The notes below the pieces were generated by a model. That model ran no database searches. It worked only from the letters and a program-made list of their open reading frames with translations, and was not told where the DNA came from. A program made the position numbers and the translations under genes. Below, one piece after another: positions 16,860-26,215 of a DNA stretch of 64,000 nt; the first letter of the stretch is position 1; the number at the start of each line of letters is the position of its first letter. The DNA comes from an uncultured Armatimonadota bacterium. GTDB lineage: Bacteria; Armatimonadota; Fimbriimonadia; Fimbriimonadales; Fimbriimonadaceae. Location: NCBI GenBank assembly GCA_903904815.1, contig CAIVDU010000071.1:124001-188000 (forward strand), in the 5' to 3' direction.

Positions 16860-18080
16860 CTACTTTCCGGTCACGAGTGAGAAAAGCGATCGAACCTTGT
16901 CTCGCCAGCCTTGCACTCCGCTAGCAGGTGAAAGCTCGTCATAGCATTCCAGCGCAAAGCGTGCCAGGCCGACCGCAGTCGCCAGGCCAGCGGAGGTTGG
17001 AAGTCCCGAGAGCGGAATCGGTTCCACGGTTCGGACTTTCTGGTGCTTGAGGGTCTCTTCGAATAGCTTCTCGGTTGCGGGGAGGAGGGCGCCGCCACCG
17101 GTCAAGACCACCCCGGCAGGCAGCATCGCTTGGAGCCCGCTCTTTTCAACCTGCTGCCGGACCATCGTTGCAATCTCGCGCATTCGGCTCTCGATGATTT
17201 CGCAGAGAACACGTCGCTGAAGCGGGCGGGGGACGGGTTGGCCGATCTGTTGAACGTCGACACTTTCACGCTCGGCAACTACCTTGGCGAGCGAGCAGCC
17301 GTAGGTGGTCTTCAATCGCTCGGCCTCTTCGGGAGTCGTCTTGAGAAGGTTGCTAAGGTCACTCGTCACGTAACGAGACCCTATGGGCAAAGAGGCGCTG
17401 AATGCGAGCGAGCCCTTTGAAAAGATCGCGATATTGGTCAGACCACCGCCGATATCGACGACCACTACGCCCAGTTCCATCTCCTCGGGAGTGAGAACGC
17501 CAATGCCAGACGCGAGCGGCTGCAAAACGAGTTGGTCAACTTTCCGGCCGCCCATGGAGATCGCTCGCTCGATATTCTGGATGGCGGTCGTCTGACCGGT
17601 AACCACGTAGGTTTCGACTTCCAGTTTGGCCCCGCTCATTCCGATGGCATTGCGCACTCCGCGCTCACCGTCGACTCGAAATTCTCGCGGGAGCGCCTGG
17701 ATCTGTTCGCGGTCGGGAGGCAAGACGATCGCGCGGCTATGGTTGATGACCTCTAGGACGTCTTGGTACGTGATGTGCCGTCCTCGTGGCACGATGGGCT
17801 TCATCCCCTGGCCATTCAGTCCTTCGATGTGTGATCCGCCAACGCCTACCACGAGGTTGCCAATCGAATCCGGAGGGAGTGCCTGAGCGACTCTTCGGAC
17901 CACCGAGTCGATGGCCCGAGCGGCCTCATCAAGATCCGTCACTGATCCTCGTTGAATTGCACGACATGGAGTCGACTCTACGGCGAGAACCTGAATTCCT
18001 TCTTGTGTGTCAGCGGTTGCCGCGAGGCAGGTCACCTTGGTCGAGCCAAGGTCCAATACGGTCACAATCTCAGGCTTCAT
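16860..18080 (-). CDS. ftsA: Cell division protein FtsA
   Basis: Actin-like membrane tether of FtsZ, 406 aa. It has the actin-fold phosphate loops VLDLGSTKVTC near the start and VVVDIGGGLTNIAIF near residue 200, and the adenosine motif VVLTGGGALLP near 325. The end GWRDKVRSLFSLVTGK is the amphipathic membrane-targeting helix. The start overlaps the stop of the small-basic-protein gene by 4 nt (ATGA). Confidence 0.97.
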   Translation of the reverse strand: MKPEIVTVLDLGSTKVTCLAATADTQEGIQVLAVESTPCRAIQRGSVTDLDEAARAIDSVVRRVAQALPPDSIGNLVVGVGGSHIEGLNGQGMKPIVPRGRHITYQDVLEVINHSRAIVLPPDREQIQALPREFRVDGERGVRNAIGMSGAKLEVETYVVTGQTTAIQNIERAISMGGRKVDQLVLQPLASGIGVLTPEEMELGVVVVDIGGGLTNIAIFSKGSLAFSASLPIGSRYVTSDLSNLLKTTPEEAERLKTTYGCSLAKVVAERESVDVQQIGQPVPRPLQRRVLCEIIESRMREIATMVRQQVEKSGLQAMLPAGVVLTGGGALLPATEKLFEETLKHQKVRTVEPIPLSGLPTSAGLATAVGLARFALECYDELSPASGVQGWRDKVRSLFSLVTGK

Positions 18081-18490
18081 AGATTCGTTTCAGGTTGCGC
18101 GGAAATATTCGACTGGGCCAGCGCCTGCAACCGCTTCCTTTCCTGCGCATCCTGCCACTTCGTGAGAGCGTAACGGCGAATGAGACTGAGATTGGTAAAC
18201 AGACGTGCCCCTAGCACAAACGCCACCGCGACATAGAGATTAATCCCGATTCGGTCTCCAAGCCAAGCGAGAAAAAATGCGATTAGCACATTGGATACAA
18301 AACCAGTGATAAAGACGTCGTTCCGGAACTTCCCTTCAAGTCCACTGCGGACGCCGCCGCACACCGTGTCGAGACCAGCAAGACAGGCAATTCCGAAGTA
18401 GACGCCCAGTCGTGGATCGACACCGCCGTTGAGAAGCAGAACTCCCAACAGGATGCCAACAGCCAAAGCCACGATGGGAAGAAAGATCAC
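18077..18490 (-). CDS. sbp: Small basic protein Sbp (DUF1290)
   Basis: 137 aa integral membrane protein of the family found next to ftsZ/ftsA in Gram-positive bacteria. Three to four hydrophobic segments are visible, with PRLGVYFGIACLAGLDTVCGG and LEGKFRNDVFITGF as family landmarks. Its role is unknown, although the position implies a link to division. A 30-residue charged C-terminal extension (KWQDAQERKRLQALA) goes beyond the usual ~110 aa. It overlaps both neighbours by 4 nt. Confidence 0.88.
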   Translation of the reverse strand: MIFLPIVALAVGILLGVLLLNGGVDPRLGVYFGIACLAGLDTVCGGVRSGLEGKFRNDVFITGFVSNVLIAFFLAWLGDRIGINLYVAVAFVLGARLFTNLSLIRRYALTKWQDAQERKRLQALAQSNISAQPETNL

Positions 18491-19263
18491 TTCGAGTCCT
18501 TGGGATCCTTGGGCACAGTGGCAAATTTTCGCTGGGTCGTTCCGGCGAACGCAGGCAATTGCACTTTCATCATGGGAGTGATTTCGACCATCGACGGATC
18601 GGATTGGCGAATCTCACTCACTAGACCACCCGGTAAGTTCATGCCCCCTACGAGCGTTTGAGTATCGCCGATTCCTCGGATCACAACCGGCGAGGCGATT
18701 CGGACTCCATCCATCAGAATGGTTGTGCCAACACATCGGAAGCTGGTGCCACTCACCACTCGTCGTCCGTTGACGCTCACTGCCTCCGCGCCGGTCGCAT
18801 TCAGTTCGTTCACCAGTCGGAGGACATCAATATCGTGAATGATCGAATCGGACGTGACCGCCATGATGCCGCCAAAGCTTTGGGGTCCCTTGTTGCTGTC
18901 GCGCAGAGTGATCTGAATTCCGGGTCCTTCCAGCGGAGAGAGTCCGGCGAGAAGCTCCGCCGTTTGCACCTGCTCCTCTAGGATCTTCCCCTGACCTGTC
19001 TGGTCAGCCATGGCTTTCTCGATCTTGCTCTTTTGCTCGCGCAGGCTCTGAACTTCCGTCGACATGCTCTGAAAGGCATCGAGGTCGATCGATCCGGTCG
19101 TAACTCGTGCGCGCTGGTCTGGGTCCAGTCGCTGAAGCCGCTCCGTACGATTGCGGTCGTTTACCCAGGCCATCGAGGTCATGACGCCCAAAATGAGGCA
19201 CATGGCGGTAACCGGCAGGATCCACTGTTGCTGTGTCTGGATTCTATTGGCGAACGGATTCAC
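18487..19263 (-). CDS. DUF881 family protein
   Basis: 258 aa. A single N-terminal membrane helix (WILPVTAMCLILGVMTSMAW) is followed by a coiled coil (LREQKSKIEKAM) and the DUF881 fold (GPGIQITLRDS, then ELNATGAEAVSVNGRRV). The family normally sits between ftsQ and sbp in dcw clusters of Actinobacteria and Firmicutes. It is extracytoplasmic; the function is not established. It overlaps ftsQ and sbp by 4 nt each. Confidence 0.88.
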   Translation of the reverse strand: MNPFANRIQTQQQWILPVTAMCLILGVMTSMAWVNDRNRTERLQRLDPDQRARVTTGSIDLDAFQSMSTEVQSLREQKSKIEKAMADQTGQGKILEEQVQTAELLAGLSPLEGPGIQITLRDSNKGPQSFGGIMAVTSDSIIHDIDVLRLVNELNATGAEAVSVNGRRVVSGTSFRCVGTTILMDGVRIASPVVIRGIGDTQTLVGGMNLPGGLVSEIRQSDPSMVEITPMMKVQLPAFAGTTQRKFATVPKDPKDSK

Positions 19264-19997
19264 GAGGCACCCCCCCGAGACTTTTTTCGGATGGTCGGAC
19301 GATCAGGCAAGGTTAGGTCCAATTCGGCAATTTGCGATAGCTCTGATCGATTCCTGGTGAGGCGATCACGCAACGCCTGGAACTTGAGACTCAAGTTATC
19401 GCAGTTACCGAGGATGACGCACCCCTCGCCGATGTATAAGATTACCTGCCCAGGTTCGGTGATAAGAATGCGCTCCTGTTGGTTTACATCGATATTTCGA
19501 GCCTCCCGAGCAATATAGGCAATTCTCTGAGGCTCCCATGATCCCATGAGGGTCAGGTTGGGCTCTAGGACCCCGCGAGGCAGATCCAGGACGGGTAGGT
19601 TGGGATCCAACTCGTTCGCCGCGTAGATCACCCCCTCGTCGCTCAAGGCGAGTCGACGAGAGCGTGCTATTCGCGCCACCGGAGTTCGGTAGGCGATTCG
19701 CAGAAGTCCGTTTCCAAAGATGTTTCTTGAAAGGCTGGCGTTGCGCGCCTCGGGAAGTTCTAGAATCGCCGACTCAAGTTCCCTGGGATTGACCTGCTGG
19801 CACGGAATGCCTTGGACCGCCTGAATGTCTGCCTCGATTCGGGCTTGATCGAAAGCCTTCGCCCCTTCGACTCGAATATGCCTGAGGCTCGTGAGGGGAC
19901 TACGCGTGAGCCCCAAGTAAACATTCAGCACGATGGCGATCACCAAAAACGGTTTCGCTCGAAGCCTTACCCGTTTACGCTTAGCGCTTTTGCTCAT
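19260..19997 (-). CDS. ftsQ: FtsQ/DivIB-type cell division protein
   Basis: 245 aa bitopic membrane protein. A basic cytoplasmic start (KSAKRKRVRLRAK) and one transmembrane helix (FLVIAIVLNVYLG) precede a POTRA domain (LRHIRVEGAKAFDQARIEADI) and a beta domain (RTPVARIARSRRLALSDEG). FtsQ links the early and late divisome through FtsB and FtsL. It overlaps the end of murC/ddl by 17 nt and the DUF881 gene by 4 nt. Confidence 0.9.
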   Translation of the reverse strand: MSKSAKRKRVRLRAKPFLVIAIVLNVYLGLTRSPLTSLRHIRVEGAKAFDQARIEADIQAVQGIPCQQVNPRELESAILELPEARNASLSRNIFGNGLLRIAYRTPVARIARSRRLALSDEGVIYAANELDPNLPVLDLPRGVLEPNLTLMGSWEPQRIAYIAREARNIDVNQQERILITEPGQVILYIGEGCVILGNCDNLSLKFQALRDRLTRNRSELSQIAELDLTLPDRPTIRKKSRGGAS

Positions 19998-22389
19998 CTC
20001 TCCTTAGGGCGTCCTCCAGAATTTGAACGCAGAGCTCGTCAAACGGTATCCCGCAGGCGGCGGCACTGTTTGGCAGGAGCGAAGTTTCGGTCATCCCAGG
20101 CAGAGTGTTGACTTCCAAAACGAAGATTTCGTTCCCACTCACAATTGCGTCGGTACGGGTAGCCCCAGTGCATCCCAACGCTCGGTGGGCTTCTAGAGCG
20201 ATTCGCTGAGCCTCTTTGATGAGATCCTCTCCAATCCTCGCCGGGATGATCTCTTGGGTCGCCCCAGGAGCGTATTTGCTCTCAAAATCGTAGCGACCTC
20301 CTTTGGGAACGATCTCAACCGGTAGGAGCGCCTTTCCGTTCAGCACCGGAGTGGAGATTTCGATGCCGGTGACCCACTCCTCAACCAAGACTTTGTCGTC
20401 ATAGGCGAACGCCTTCCGCACCGCCTCACAGACATCTCCTCCCTTTTCGACAAAGCTGAGGCCAACGGTAGAACCCTGAGCGTTTGGCTTCACGATGAGG
20501 GGTGTCGGCACACCAAATGGTTGATCGGGGCTCTCAAGAAGGGCTCCCTTCGGCACGCGAATGCCATGTGAAGTGAGGATCTTCTTCGTCAGGCCCTTGT
20601 CCATCGCAATCGCGCTTGCCTGAATTCCGGAGCCGGTGTATGGGATATGAAGAAGCTCGAGTAGGCCCTGAATCGCCCCATCCTCTGCGTGCGTCCCGTG
20701 GACGGCTAGGAAAACCACATCCGGTCGGTTATGTCCGGTGAAGGCGGGCAGTCTTCCCTTGCCCAGAAGCTGCTCGGTTACATCGATAAGGGAAACCTCG
20801 TAACCGCGTGATTCAAGTGCTTTCTCGACGCATTTCCCCGAGTGGAGGCTGACCTCTCGCTCGGCCGAGTCACCGCCGAACAACACGGCGACTCTCATGG
20901 GGCTAGAACTTTCTCCACGACCACGCGGGAACCATCCCAACTCCACACGCCGTTTGAGCTCGTGAATCAGAGCGGGAGCAAACTCCGAGATATTGCCGGC
21001 CCCCATTCCGACGACGACGTCACCGGGATGGACAAAACGACCAACGATTCTGGGTAGAAGATGTCGACTTGGAACGTAGTGGACGGGCTTCGTGGCCCGC
21101 TCGGCGATCAAGGAAGAACTCACGCCCGGCATCGGAGCCTCTCTGGCCGGGTAGATGTCGGTGACAAAGACCTCGTCCGCCAGATCGAGCGCTTCAGCAA
21201 ACTCTTTGACTAACCCAGAGGTTCGGGAGTAGAGGTGCGGTTGAAACACGACGATGAGACGGCCAGTTCGCCGGTTGGATGTATCTGTAGTAAAGTAGCG
21301 GTCCCGGACCGCACTCAGGCTGGCAGTCACCTCAGTCGGATGATGTGCGTAGTCGTCGATCACCAGAACATCGCCGTCCTGTAGCACTTGAAGTCGCCTT
21401 TCTGCGCCGCTAAAAAACGCGATGCCCTGCTCGACGCTATCCAGGTCCAAGGGCGCCCCGGCGCTCTGCAGGAAGGCGGCTGCCAGGAGAGCGCCTGCCG
21501 CGTTGAGTTCGTTGTGCTCTCCGGGAGTCGAAAGGACAGTCTTTTTAGCCTTGCCGTGAGCGCCCTCACGAATCTCCAATCCGAATTTGTTAGAAACCTG
21601 CTTTAGCCAAACTTCCGAGAGGCCGTAACCGAGAGCGGGGACCTCTGACAGTTCGGCAATTTCGGAAGCTCCTCGGTCTTCGGCGCAGTAGACCAGGCAG
21701 CCATCCGTTGGGATCGTGTTCGCGAACCGGACGACGCTGCTTCGGAGATTCTCATAGTTGCCGTGAAAATCGACGTGATCGAGTTCCAAGTTGGTTAACA
21801 GAACTAAGTAAGGGTCGATGTCATGAAAGGCATCGTAGGCTTCGCACGCTTCGACCACTGCAAACTCTCCACGGCCTTCTTTGACCGGACCACCCCACTG
21901 TGGGATCGAAGCTCCGACCACCACGAGTGGATCGAGCCCAGCCGCCACCAGACCAGCGCCTAACATGCCTGTCGTAGTTGTCTTGCCGTGAGTGCCGGTC
22001 ACCGCGATGACCTTGTATGGCTTCAGCACCCAACCAAGCGCCTGACTCCGTCTTACTACTGGGATACCTAGCCGCTTAGCGGCCGCGACTTCGGGCGAAC
22101 GATCGAGGTCGATGGCGTCAGTGACGATCAGCGCCTGCGGACGAGAATCGACTCGCTCGATCGGGTCTTCCGAGTGTCCAATGTGAGTTTGGATCCCTTC
22201 AAGCGAGATTCGATTGAGTTCCAACGATCCGGTTAGGTCGCTGCCCCGCACCTGGAAACCCCGATGGTGAAGCATCCTGGCCAACGCGCTCATTCCAGCG
22301 CCACCGATCCCCACGAGAAAGAAAGAGTTGAGGCCATCGAGGCTGGAGGTGGGAGCGAAAGCGGTCAGAATCTCGTCGGGTTTGCGCAT
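19981..22389 (-). CDS. murC/ddl: MurC-Ddl fusion: UDP-MurNAc-L-alanine ligase plus D-Ala-D-Ala ligase
   Basis: 802 aa in one frame. Residues 1 to ~480 are MurC: the N-terminal GIGGAGMSALA nucleotide loop, ATP loop GTHGKTTT and the ELDHVDFHGNY region. Residues 498-802 are a full D-Ala-D-Ala ligase: VLFGGDSAEREVSLHSG, ATP-grasp blocks KPNAQGSTVGLS and LVEEWVTGIE, and metal site FVLEVNTLPGMT. No stop codon separates the halves; an ATG at 20898 starts the Ddl half and could also be an internal start. MurC-Ddl fusions are known in Chlamydia. murB, which often lies between murC and ddl, is missing. I chose ATG 22389, 4 nt after the murG stop; a longer frame reaches 22470. Confidence 0.95.
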   Translation of the reverse strand: MRKPDEILTAFAPTSSLDGLNSFFLVGIGGAGMSALARMLHHRGFQVRGSDLTGSLELNRISLEGIQTHIGHSEDPIERVDSRPQALIVTDAIDLDRSPEVAAAKRLGIPVVRRSQALGWVLKPYKVIAVTGTHGKTTTTGMLGAGLVAAGLDPLVVVGASIPQWGGPVKEGRGEFAVVEACEAYDAFHDIDPYLVLLTNLELDHVDFHGNYENLRSSVVRFANTIPTDGCLVYCAEDRGASEIAELSEVPALGYGLSEVWLKQVSNKFGLEIREGAHGKAKKTVLSTPGEHNELNAAGALLAAAFLQSAGAPLDLDSVEQGIAFFSGAERRLQVLQDGDVLVIDDYAHHPTEVTASLSAVRDRYFTTDTSNRRTGRLIVVFQPHLYSRTSGLVKEFAEALDLADEVFVTDIYPAREAPMPGVSSSLIAERATKPVHYVPSRHLLPRIVGRFVHPGDVVVGMGAGNISEFAPALIHELKRRVELGWFPRGRGESSSPMRVAVLFGGDSAEREVSLHSGKCVEKALESRGYEVSLIDVTEQLLGKGRLPAFTGHNRPDVVFLAVHGTHAEDGAIQGLLELLHIPYTGSGIQASAIAMDKGLTKKILTSHGIRVPKGALLESPDQPFGVPTPLIVKPNAQGSTVGLSFVEKGGDVCEAVRKAFAYDDKVLVEEWVTGIEISTPVLNGKALLPVEIVPKGGRYDFESKYAPGATQEIIPARIGEDLIKEAQRIALEAHRALGCTGATRTDAIVSGNEIFVLEVNTLPGMTETSLLPNSAAACGIPFDELCVQILEDALRRDEQKR

Positions 22390-22393
22390 GGAT

Positions 22394-23464
22394 TTATGAA
22401 GGTTGAATGGGTTCCCGGGCGGCGGCCCTGTACAGTATGTCGACGATTTGCTCTGTCGCGTTCGGCACATCCCATGCCTGAAGGGCGGCCTGGGCCTTCA
22501 CGCGGCGGGGAGCGTCACTAAGCCAGCCGTCCAGAGCTTCGGCAACGCGCTCAGGGGTTGCGTCGGACTGATCCAACAACGTTGCTCCGCCAAACGCCAC
22601 CAGTTCTTTCGCGTTTTCACGCTGGTGATCGTCGGCGGAAGTGGGAAGCGGAATCAAAACGCTTGGCAGCCCAAACATGGCGAATTCAGCAACTGTGCCT
22701 CCACTTCGAGCGACCGCAACTGACGAGGTTAAGTACGCCTCAACGATTTGCTCGGTCTCCAAATACGGAACGATTTGGTAGTTTTCTCCCACTCGCACCT
22801 TGGCCACAACAGATTCGAAGTTTCCGCGGCCCGCCGCGTGAATAAAGTGAACCGCCGGGCTCAAGAACGACGAAGCGGCAGGCGCGGCCTCATTCAGGAA
22901 TGCGGACCCTTGAGAGCCCCCAAGCACGACTATCGAGTTCCCCTTGTCCGTTCTCTCGGTAACCGCCGACCGCAGTTCTCGTCGAATGGGCTGTCCCGTT
23001 CGAATGGCGGTGGGATGGCTCTTGACGGTAGCAAAGAAGGTACAGGTGAATGCGGCCGCCTTGCCAGCAAACATGAGGTTCGATCTTCCCGGCACGCTGT
23101 TCGCCTCGTGAATGGTGTAAGGAATACCGAGTGATCGCGCAGCCGCCATCACCGGAGCCGCACTATAGCCGCCGGTAGAGAACACGACGTCGGGTTGGGC
23201 GGACCTAAGCGCGGCCTTGGCTTGGACGGTAGCCCGGAGTAGCGCGGTCGCTGAGCGCCACCCTCGCGGTGTCTTCAGCGAGTAAAGCGGTTCGGAGGGG
23301 AATCCTTGAAAGAGGATCCCCTTTTGCCGACAGATCTCGCCCTCTTGCCCCCGGAGGGATCCAAGGTACACGATCTCGCTTCCCCGCTCCTGTGCCAGTC
23401 GGGCAACCTCAAGCGCCGGATAGATGTGTCCGCCGGTTCCACCACCGGTTACTGCGAGTCGCAA
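22394..23464 (-). CDS. murG: UDP-GlcNAc:undecaprenyl-PP-MurNAc-pentapeptide GlcNAc transferase
   Basis: Makes lipid II from lipid I at the inner leaflet. The glycine loop is VTGGGTGGHIYPAL, then HEANSVPGRSN, the second Gly-rich loop VLGGSQGSAFLN and the sugar-nucleotide region VARSGGTVAEFAMFGLPSVLIP. I chose the TTG at 23464 because the family match starts there and it has an excellent GGAGGAGGGGGAG ribosome site 4-5 nt upstream. The longer frame to 23605 is antisense-like sequence within ftsW. This start overlaps ftsW by 56 nt, so translation is probably coupled. 356 aa is the usual length. Confidence 0.95.
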   Translation of the reverse strand: MRLAVTGGGTGGHIYPALEVARLAQERGSEIVYLGSLRGQEGEICRQKGILFQGFPSEPLYSLKTPRGWRSATALLRATVQAKAALRSAQPDVVFSTGGYSAAPVMAAARSLGIPYTIHEANSVPGRSNLMFAGKAAAFTCTFFATVKSHPTAIRTGQPIRRELRSAVTERTDKGNSIVVLGGSQGSAFLNEAAPAASSFLSPAVHFIHAAGRGNFESVVAKVRVGENYQIVPYLETEQIVEAYLTSSVAVARSGGTVAEFAMFGLPSVLIPLPTSADDHQRENAKELVAFGGATLLDQSDATPERVAEALDGWLSDAPRRVKAQAALQAWDVPNATEQIVDILYRAAAREPIQPS

Positions 23465-24632
23465 CTTTCTCCCCCTCCTCCACGGGCTTCCTAGCCGGCA
23501 TTTGAGTTGCCTGGCAAAGCCCCATCGCAATCCAAAGGGCGACCAAGCTCGACCCGCCCGAACTAATGAATGGCAATGGGATGCCAATCGCGGGAAGGAA
23601 GGCATTCGCCATCATCACATTGACGCACGTCTGAATTCCTAGCCAAGCTCCGACCCCGTAAAGCACCAACATCGAAAACCGGTCGGTCGCCTTTCGCGCC
23701 AAGTAAAGCAGTCGCCAAACGAGGCCACCCAGCGCTCCCAGGATCAGCAACGCTCCCCAAAGGCCGGTCTCCTCTCCAATTGTCGCCATGATGAAGTCGG
23801 TGGTAGTGGCAGGCAGCAAGTGCTTGACGCGCCCACCCCCAATTCCGACGCCAATCACGCCACCGTCCGCCTGGGCCAGTTCCGACTGAGCGGTCTGATA
23901 GCCGGTGTCATCAACATTTTCTCGACTCCAGCGTTGGGTGTGGTGGGTAATCCTTTCAAGGCGATAGGGCTCTTTTAGGACGAGCAGCCACGATCCGATC
24001 ATTGCGATCCCGACGACGGCCAAGAGCGACTTCGAAGAAACGCCTCCTGGCACGAACATTGCAAAGGCCGTCGCGGCAATAACGGCCGCCGTTCCCAAGT
24101 CTGGCTGCATCTCGATGAGCACGACCGCGAACAAAACGAGGAATGCCGGAATCATCCGGCGAAACTTTGGCCACCAGACCGTTTCAAGAGCCTGCACGGC
24201 ATCCTTACGCTTCGGAATTCGCTTCGGCCAGCTCTGCCGATCGGCAAAAACGGCCGCCAAGTAGAGAATGACGGCGACCTTGGCAAACTCCGAGGGCTCG
24301 ATCCCGAACTTTCCAATTCCGATCCACCGCTTGGCGCCGTTGAGTTCTTGGCCGCGAATTTTGACGAGGAATAAGAGGAGTAAGTTGACGATCCAAGCAG
24401 CTTTAGCCACAAGTTTCCAGGTCGCAGGTCGAAGGCAGGCGCACCCAAAGGACGCCAAGAGGGCTATCGGGAGCCAGATCAACTGGGCCCGAAACTCGGG
24501 CGGAATCCATCCCCGACTCTCAGAAAGCGATCGGGCGTAGCCCGCATCGAAGATGAATAACAGTCCTATCCCTGACGCAATCAGGGCCAAGACAAACAGT
24601 ATGGGGTCGTAAAGCCTTATCCGAACGTTCAC
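23409..24632 (-). CDS. ftsW: FtsW-type lipid II polymerase (SEDS family)
   Basis: 407 aa with about ten hydrophobic segments. SEDS landmarks are GAKRWIGIGKFGIEPSEFAK, EMQPDLGTAAV, the GIGGGRVKHLLPATTTDFIMA loop with the ATIGEE motif, and LPFISSGGSSL near the end. SEDS proteins are septal glycosyltransferases that work with a class B PBP, here the FtsI homologue upstream. The ATG overlaps the stop of murD (ATGA). The hydrophilic tail after the last helix carries the start of murG. Confidence 0.96.
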   Translation of the reverse strand: MNVRIRLYDPILFVLALIASGIGLLFIFDAGYARSLSESRGWIPPEFRAQLIWLPIALLASFGCACLRPATWKLVAKAAWIVNLLLLFLVKIRGQELNGAKRWIGIGKFGIEPSEFAKVAVILYLAAVFADRQSWPKRIPKRKDAVQALETVWWPKFRRMIPAFLVLFAVVLIEMQPDLGTAAVIAATAFAMFVPGGVSSKSLLAVVGIAMIGSWLLVLKEPYRLERITHHTQRWSRENVDDTGYQTAQSELAQADGGVIGVGIGGGRVKHLLPATTTDFIMATIGEETGLWGALLILGALGGLVWRLLYLARKATDRFSMLVLYGVGAWLGIQTCVNVMMANAFLPAIGIPLPFISSGGSSLVALWIAMGLCQATQMPARKPVEEGEKVATRSNRWWNRRTHLSGA

Positions 24633-26215
24633 GAGTCAAGCCACTCCTTGGCAATCGTCTTAAACACGTCTCCCCGATCGCGAAAATCGCGAAACTGGTC
24701 TGTACTCGCACATCCCGGTGCAAGCATGATGGTCTCGCCAGAGCGCGCCTCGAGCACTGCGGCACGGAACGCTTCGGCGAGCGTGGCAAAGATCGGGAAC
24801 CCGCCACCCAGCATATTATCCAGGGTCTTGGCGTCTGAACCAAACAGATAGGCCTTATTGCGATGATTCGCCAAGTAGTTGGCGAGGGGCTCGAAGTCGA
24901 GACCCTTATTGGTTCCGCCGATCAGGAGGTGAACAAGCTGATTGATGCCTTCGGCCGACTTTATCACCGCGTCCGGGTTCGTGCACATCGAGTTATTGAT
25001 CACTCCAACGCCTTCGCGCTCTCCGACCGATTCCATGCGATGGGCTAACCCCTTGAACTGTTTCAATCCAGCGATGATCTCTTTCGGGAGGATTCGGACC
25101 GTTCCCTCCTCCGGTCTTCGGACATCGTAAACCGATCGCTTTTCGGCGACATGGCTGAGATAGGCTTCGACGGCTCGGTTCAAGAGAGTCGCGGCGTTTG
25201 AGCCTGGGTCCTCCGCAGCCTTCCAAGCCAAGGCGGAGTAGCTGAGGAGCGCGGCCATGGTGGCATTGTTCAGGTTGTGCGGCTCGTTGAAGGGCAACTC
25301 TTCGAGCCGAATATGCCGGTGAAGGATGAGGAGTTCGGTGTCGTCGACTCGGCCGTCGTGCCCGGTGAGCCCAAAGGTGAACACGGTCGGAATGTCGAGC
25401 TGCCGTTCGTGCACAAAGTCACCGGTTGCATGCAGCCCAAGCTCGACGGCGTGCTCAACTTTCGGGGACATGTAGTGGGCATTAAGCGGTAAATAGGCTG
25501 ATCCCACGTGTCCAGGGGGAAGAACCACGGGGTCGTTCGCCCGCACGACGAGATAGTCGTTGTGATCTTGATTCGCGAACAGCTTGAGTTTCGTGCTCGC
25601 ATATTCGTCGAAGCTGTCGTAGCGGTCTAGATGGTCGGGGGTGATATTGGTGATGCCCGCCACGGCCGGCTTGAAGTCGACGATCCACTCAAGCTGAAAG
25701 GAACTGATCTCGGCAACGAGAATCTGGTTGGGAGTCGACCGTAGGGCAGCTTCTGTCAGCGGAACCTCCGGATACCCTGATCCGAAGATGTTCCCGCAAA
25801 GCACGGCGTCTTCGCCGCAAGCGCGGAGACACAGCATCGTCATCACCGTCGTCGTGCTCTTGCCGTTGGTTCCCGTGATCGCAATGATCGGCGCCTTGGA
25901 GATCCGAAAAGCGAACTCGACTTCGCTCACGACCACCAAGCCTCGATCAAGCGCAGCCCTCAGCACAGGATGAGCTCTGGGGACCGCCGGATTGACCACC
26001 ACGAGATCCCAAGCTTCGTCGCCAAATTCTCCGTTCCAACCAAGCGTCACCGGTATGCCAGCCGATACGGCCTCCTCGTATACGTCGCGTTTGGGCAGCG
26101 AACCAAGCGGCTTCTCATCGAAAACTCGGGGGTGACCACCCAGTTCGAGAGTGGCTTTTCCGATGGCGAGGCCGCTCCTCCCCAGCCCAAAAATAGCGAC
26201 GTTCTTTCCGGTCAT
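24629..26215 (-). CDS. murD: UDP-MurNAc-L-Ala--D-Glu ligase (MurD), elongated and with a variant C-terminal motif
   Basis: 528 aa, about 90 longer than E. coli MurD. It has the N-terminal FGLGRSGLA loop, ATP loop GTNGKSTTT, ITPDHLDRY and the carbamylated-Lys region YASTKLKLF. The extra length lies in the central domain (~230-330). The C-terminal block normally reading NDSKATN is NNSMCTN here, so the phosphate-contacting Lys is Met; GLAHRME and APGCASTDQF remain. The murD position between mraY and ftsW makes the assignment secure, but the changed motif is unusual. The ATG at 26215 overlaps the mraY stop by 4 nt; the frame to 26329 is an antisense-like extension. Confidence 0.92.
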   Translation of the reverse strand: MTGKNVAIFGLGRSGLAIGKATLELGGHPRVFDEKPLGSLPKRDVYEEAVSAGIPVTLGWNGEFGDEAWDLVVVNPAVPRAHPVLRAALDRGLVVVSEVEFAFRISKAPIIAITGTNGKSTTTVMTMLCLRACGEDAVLCGNIFGSGYPEVPLTEAALRSTPNQILVAEISSFQLEWIVDFKPAVAGITNITPDHLDRYDSFDEYASTKLKLFANQDHNDYLVVRANDPVVLPPGHVGSAYLPLNAHYMSPKVEHAVELGLHATGDFVHERQLDIPTVFTFGLTGHDGRVDDTELLILHRHIRLEELPFNEPHNLNNATMAALLSYSALAWKAAEDPGSNAATLLNRAVEAYLSHVAEKRSVYDVRRPEEGTVRILPKEIIAGLKQFKGLAHRMESVGEREGVGVINNSMCTNPDAVIKSAEGINQLVHLLIGGTNKGLDFEPLANYLANHRNKAYLFGSDAKTLDNMLGGGFPIFATLAEAFRAAVLEARSGETIMLAPGCASTDQFRDFRDRGDVFKTIAKEWLDS

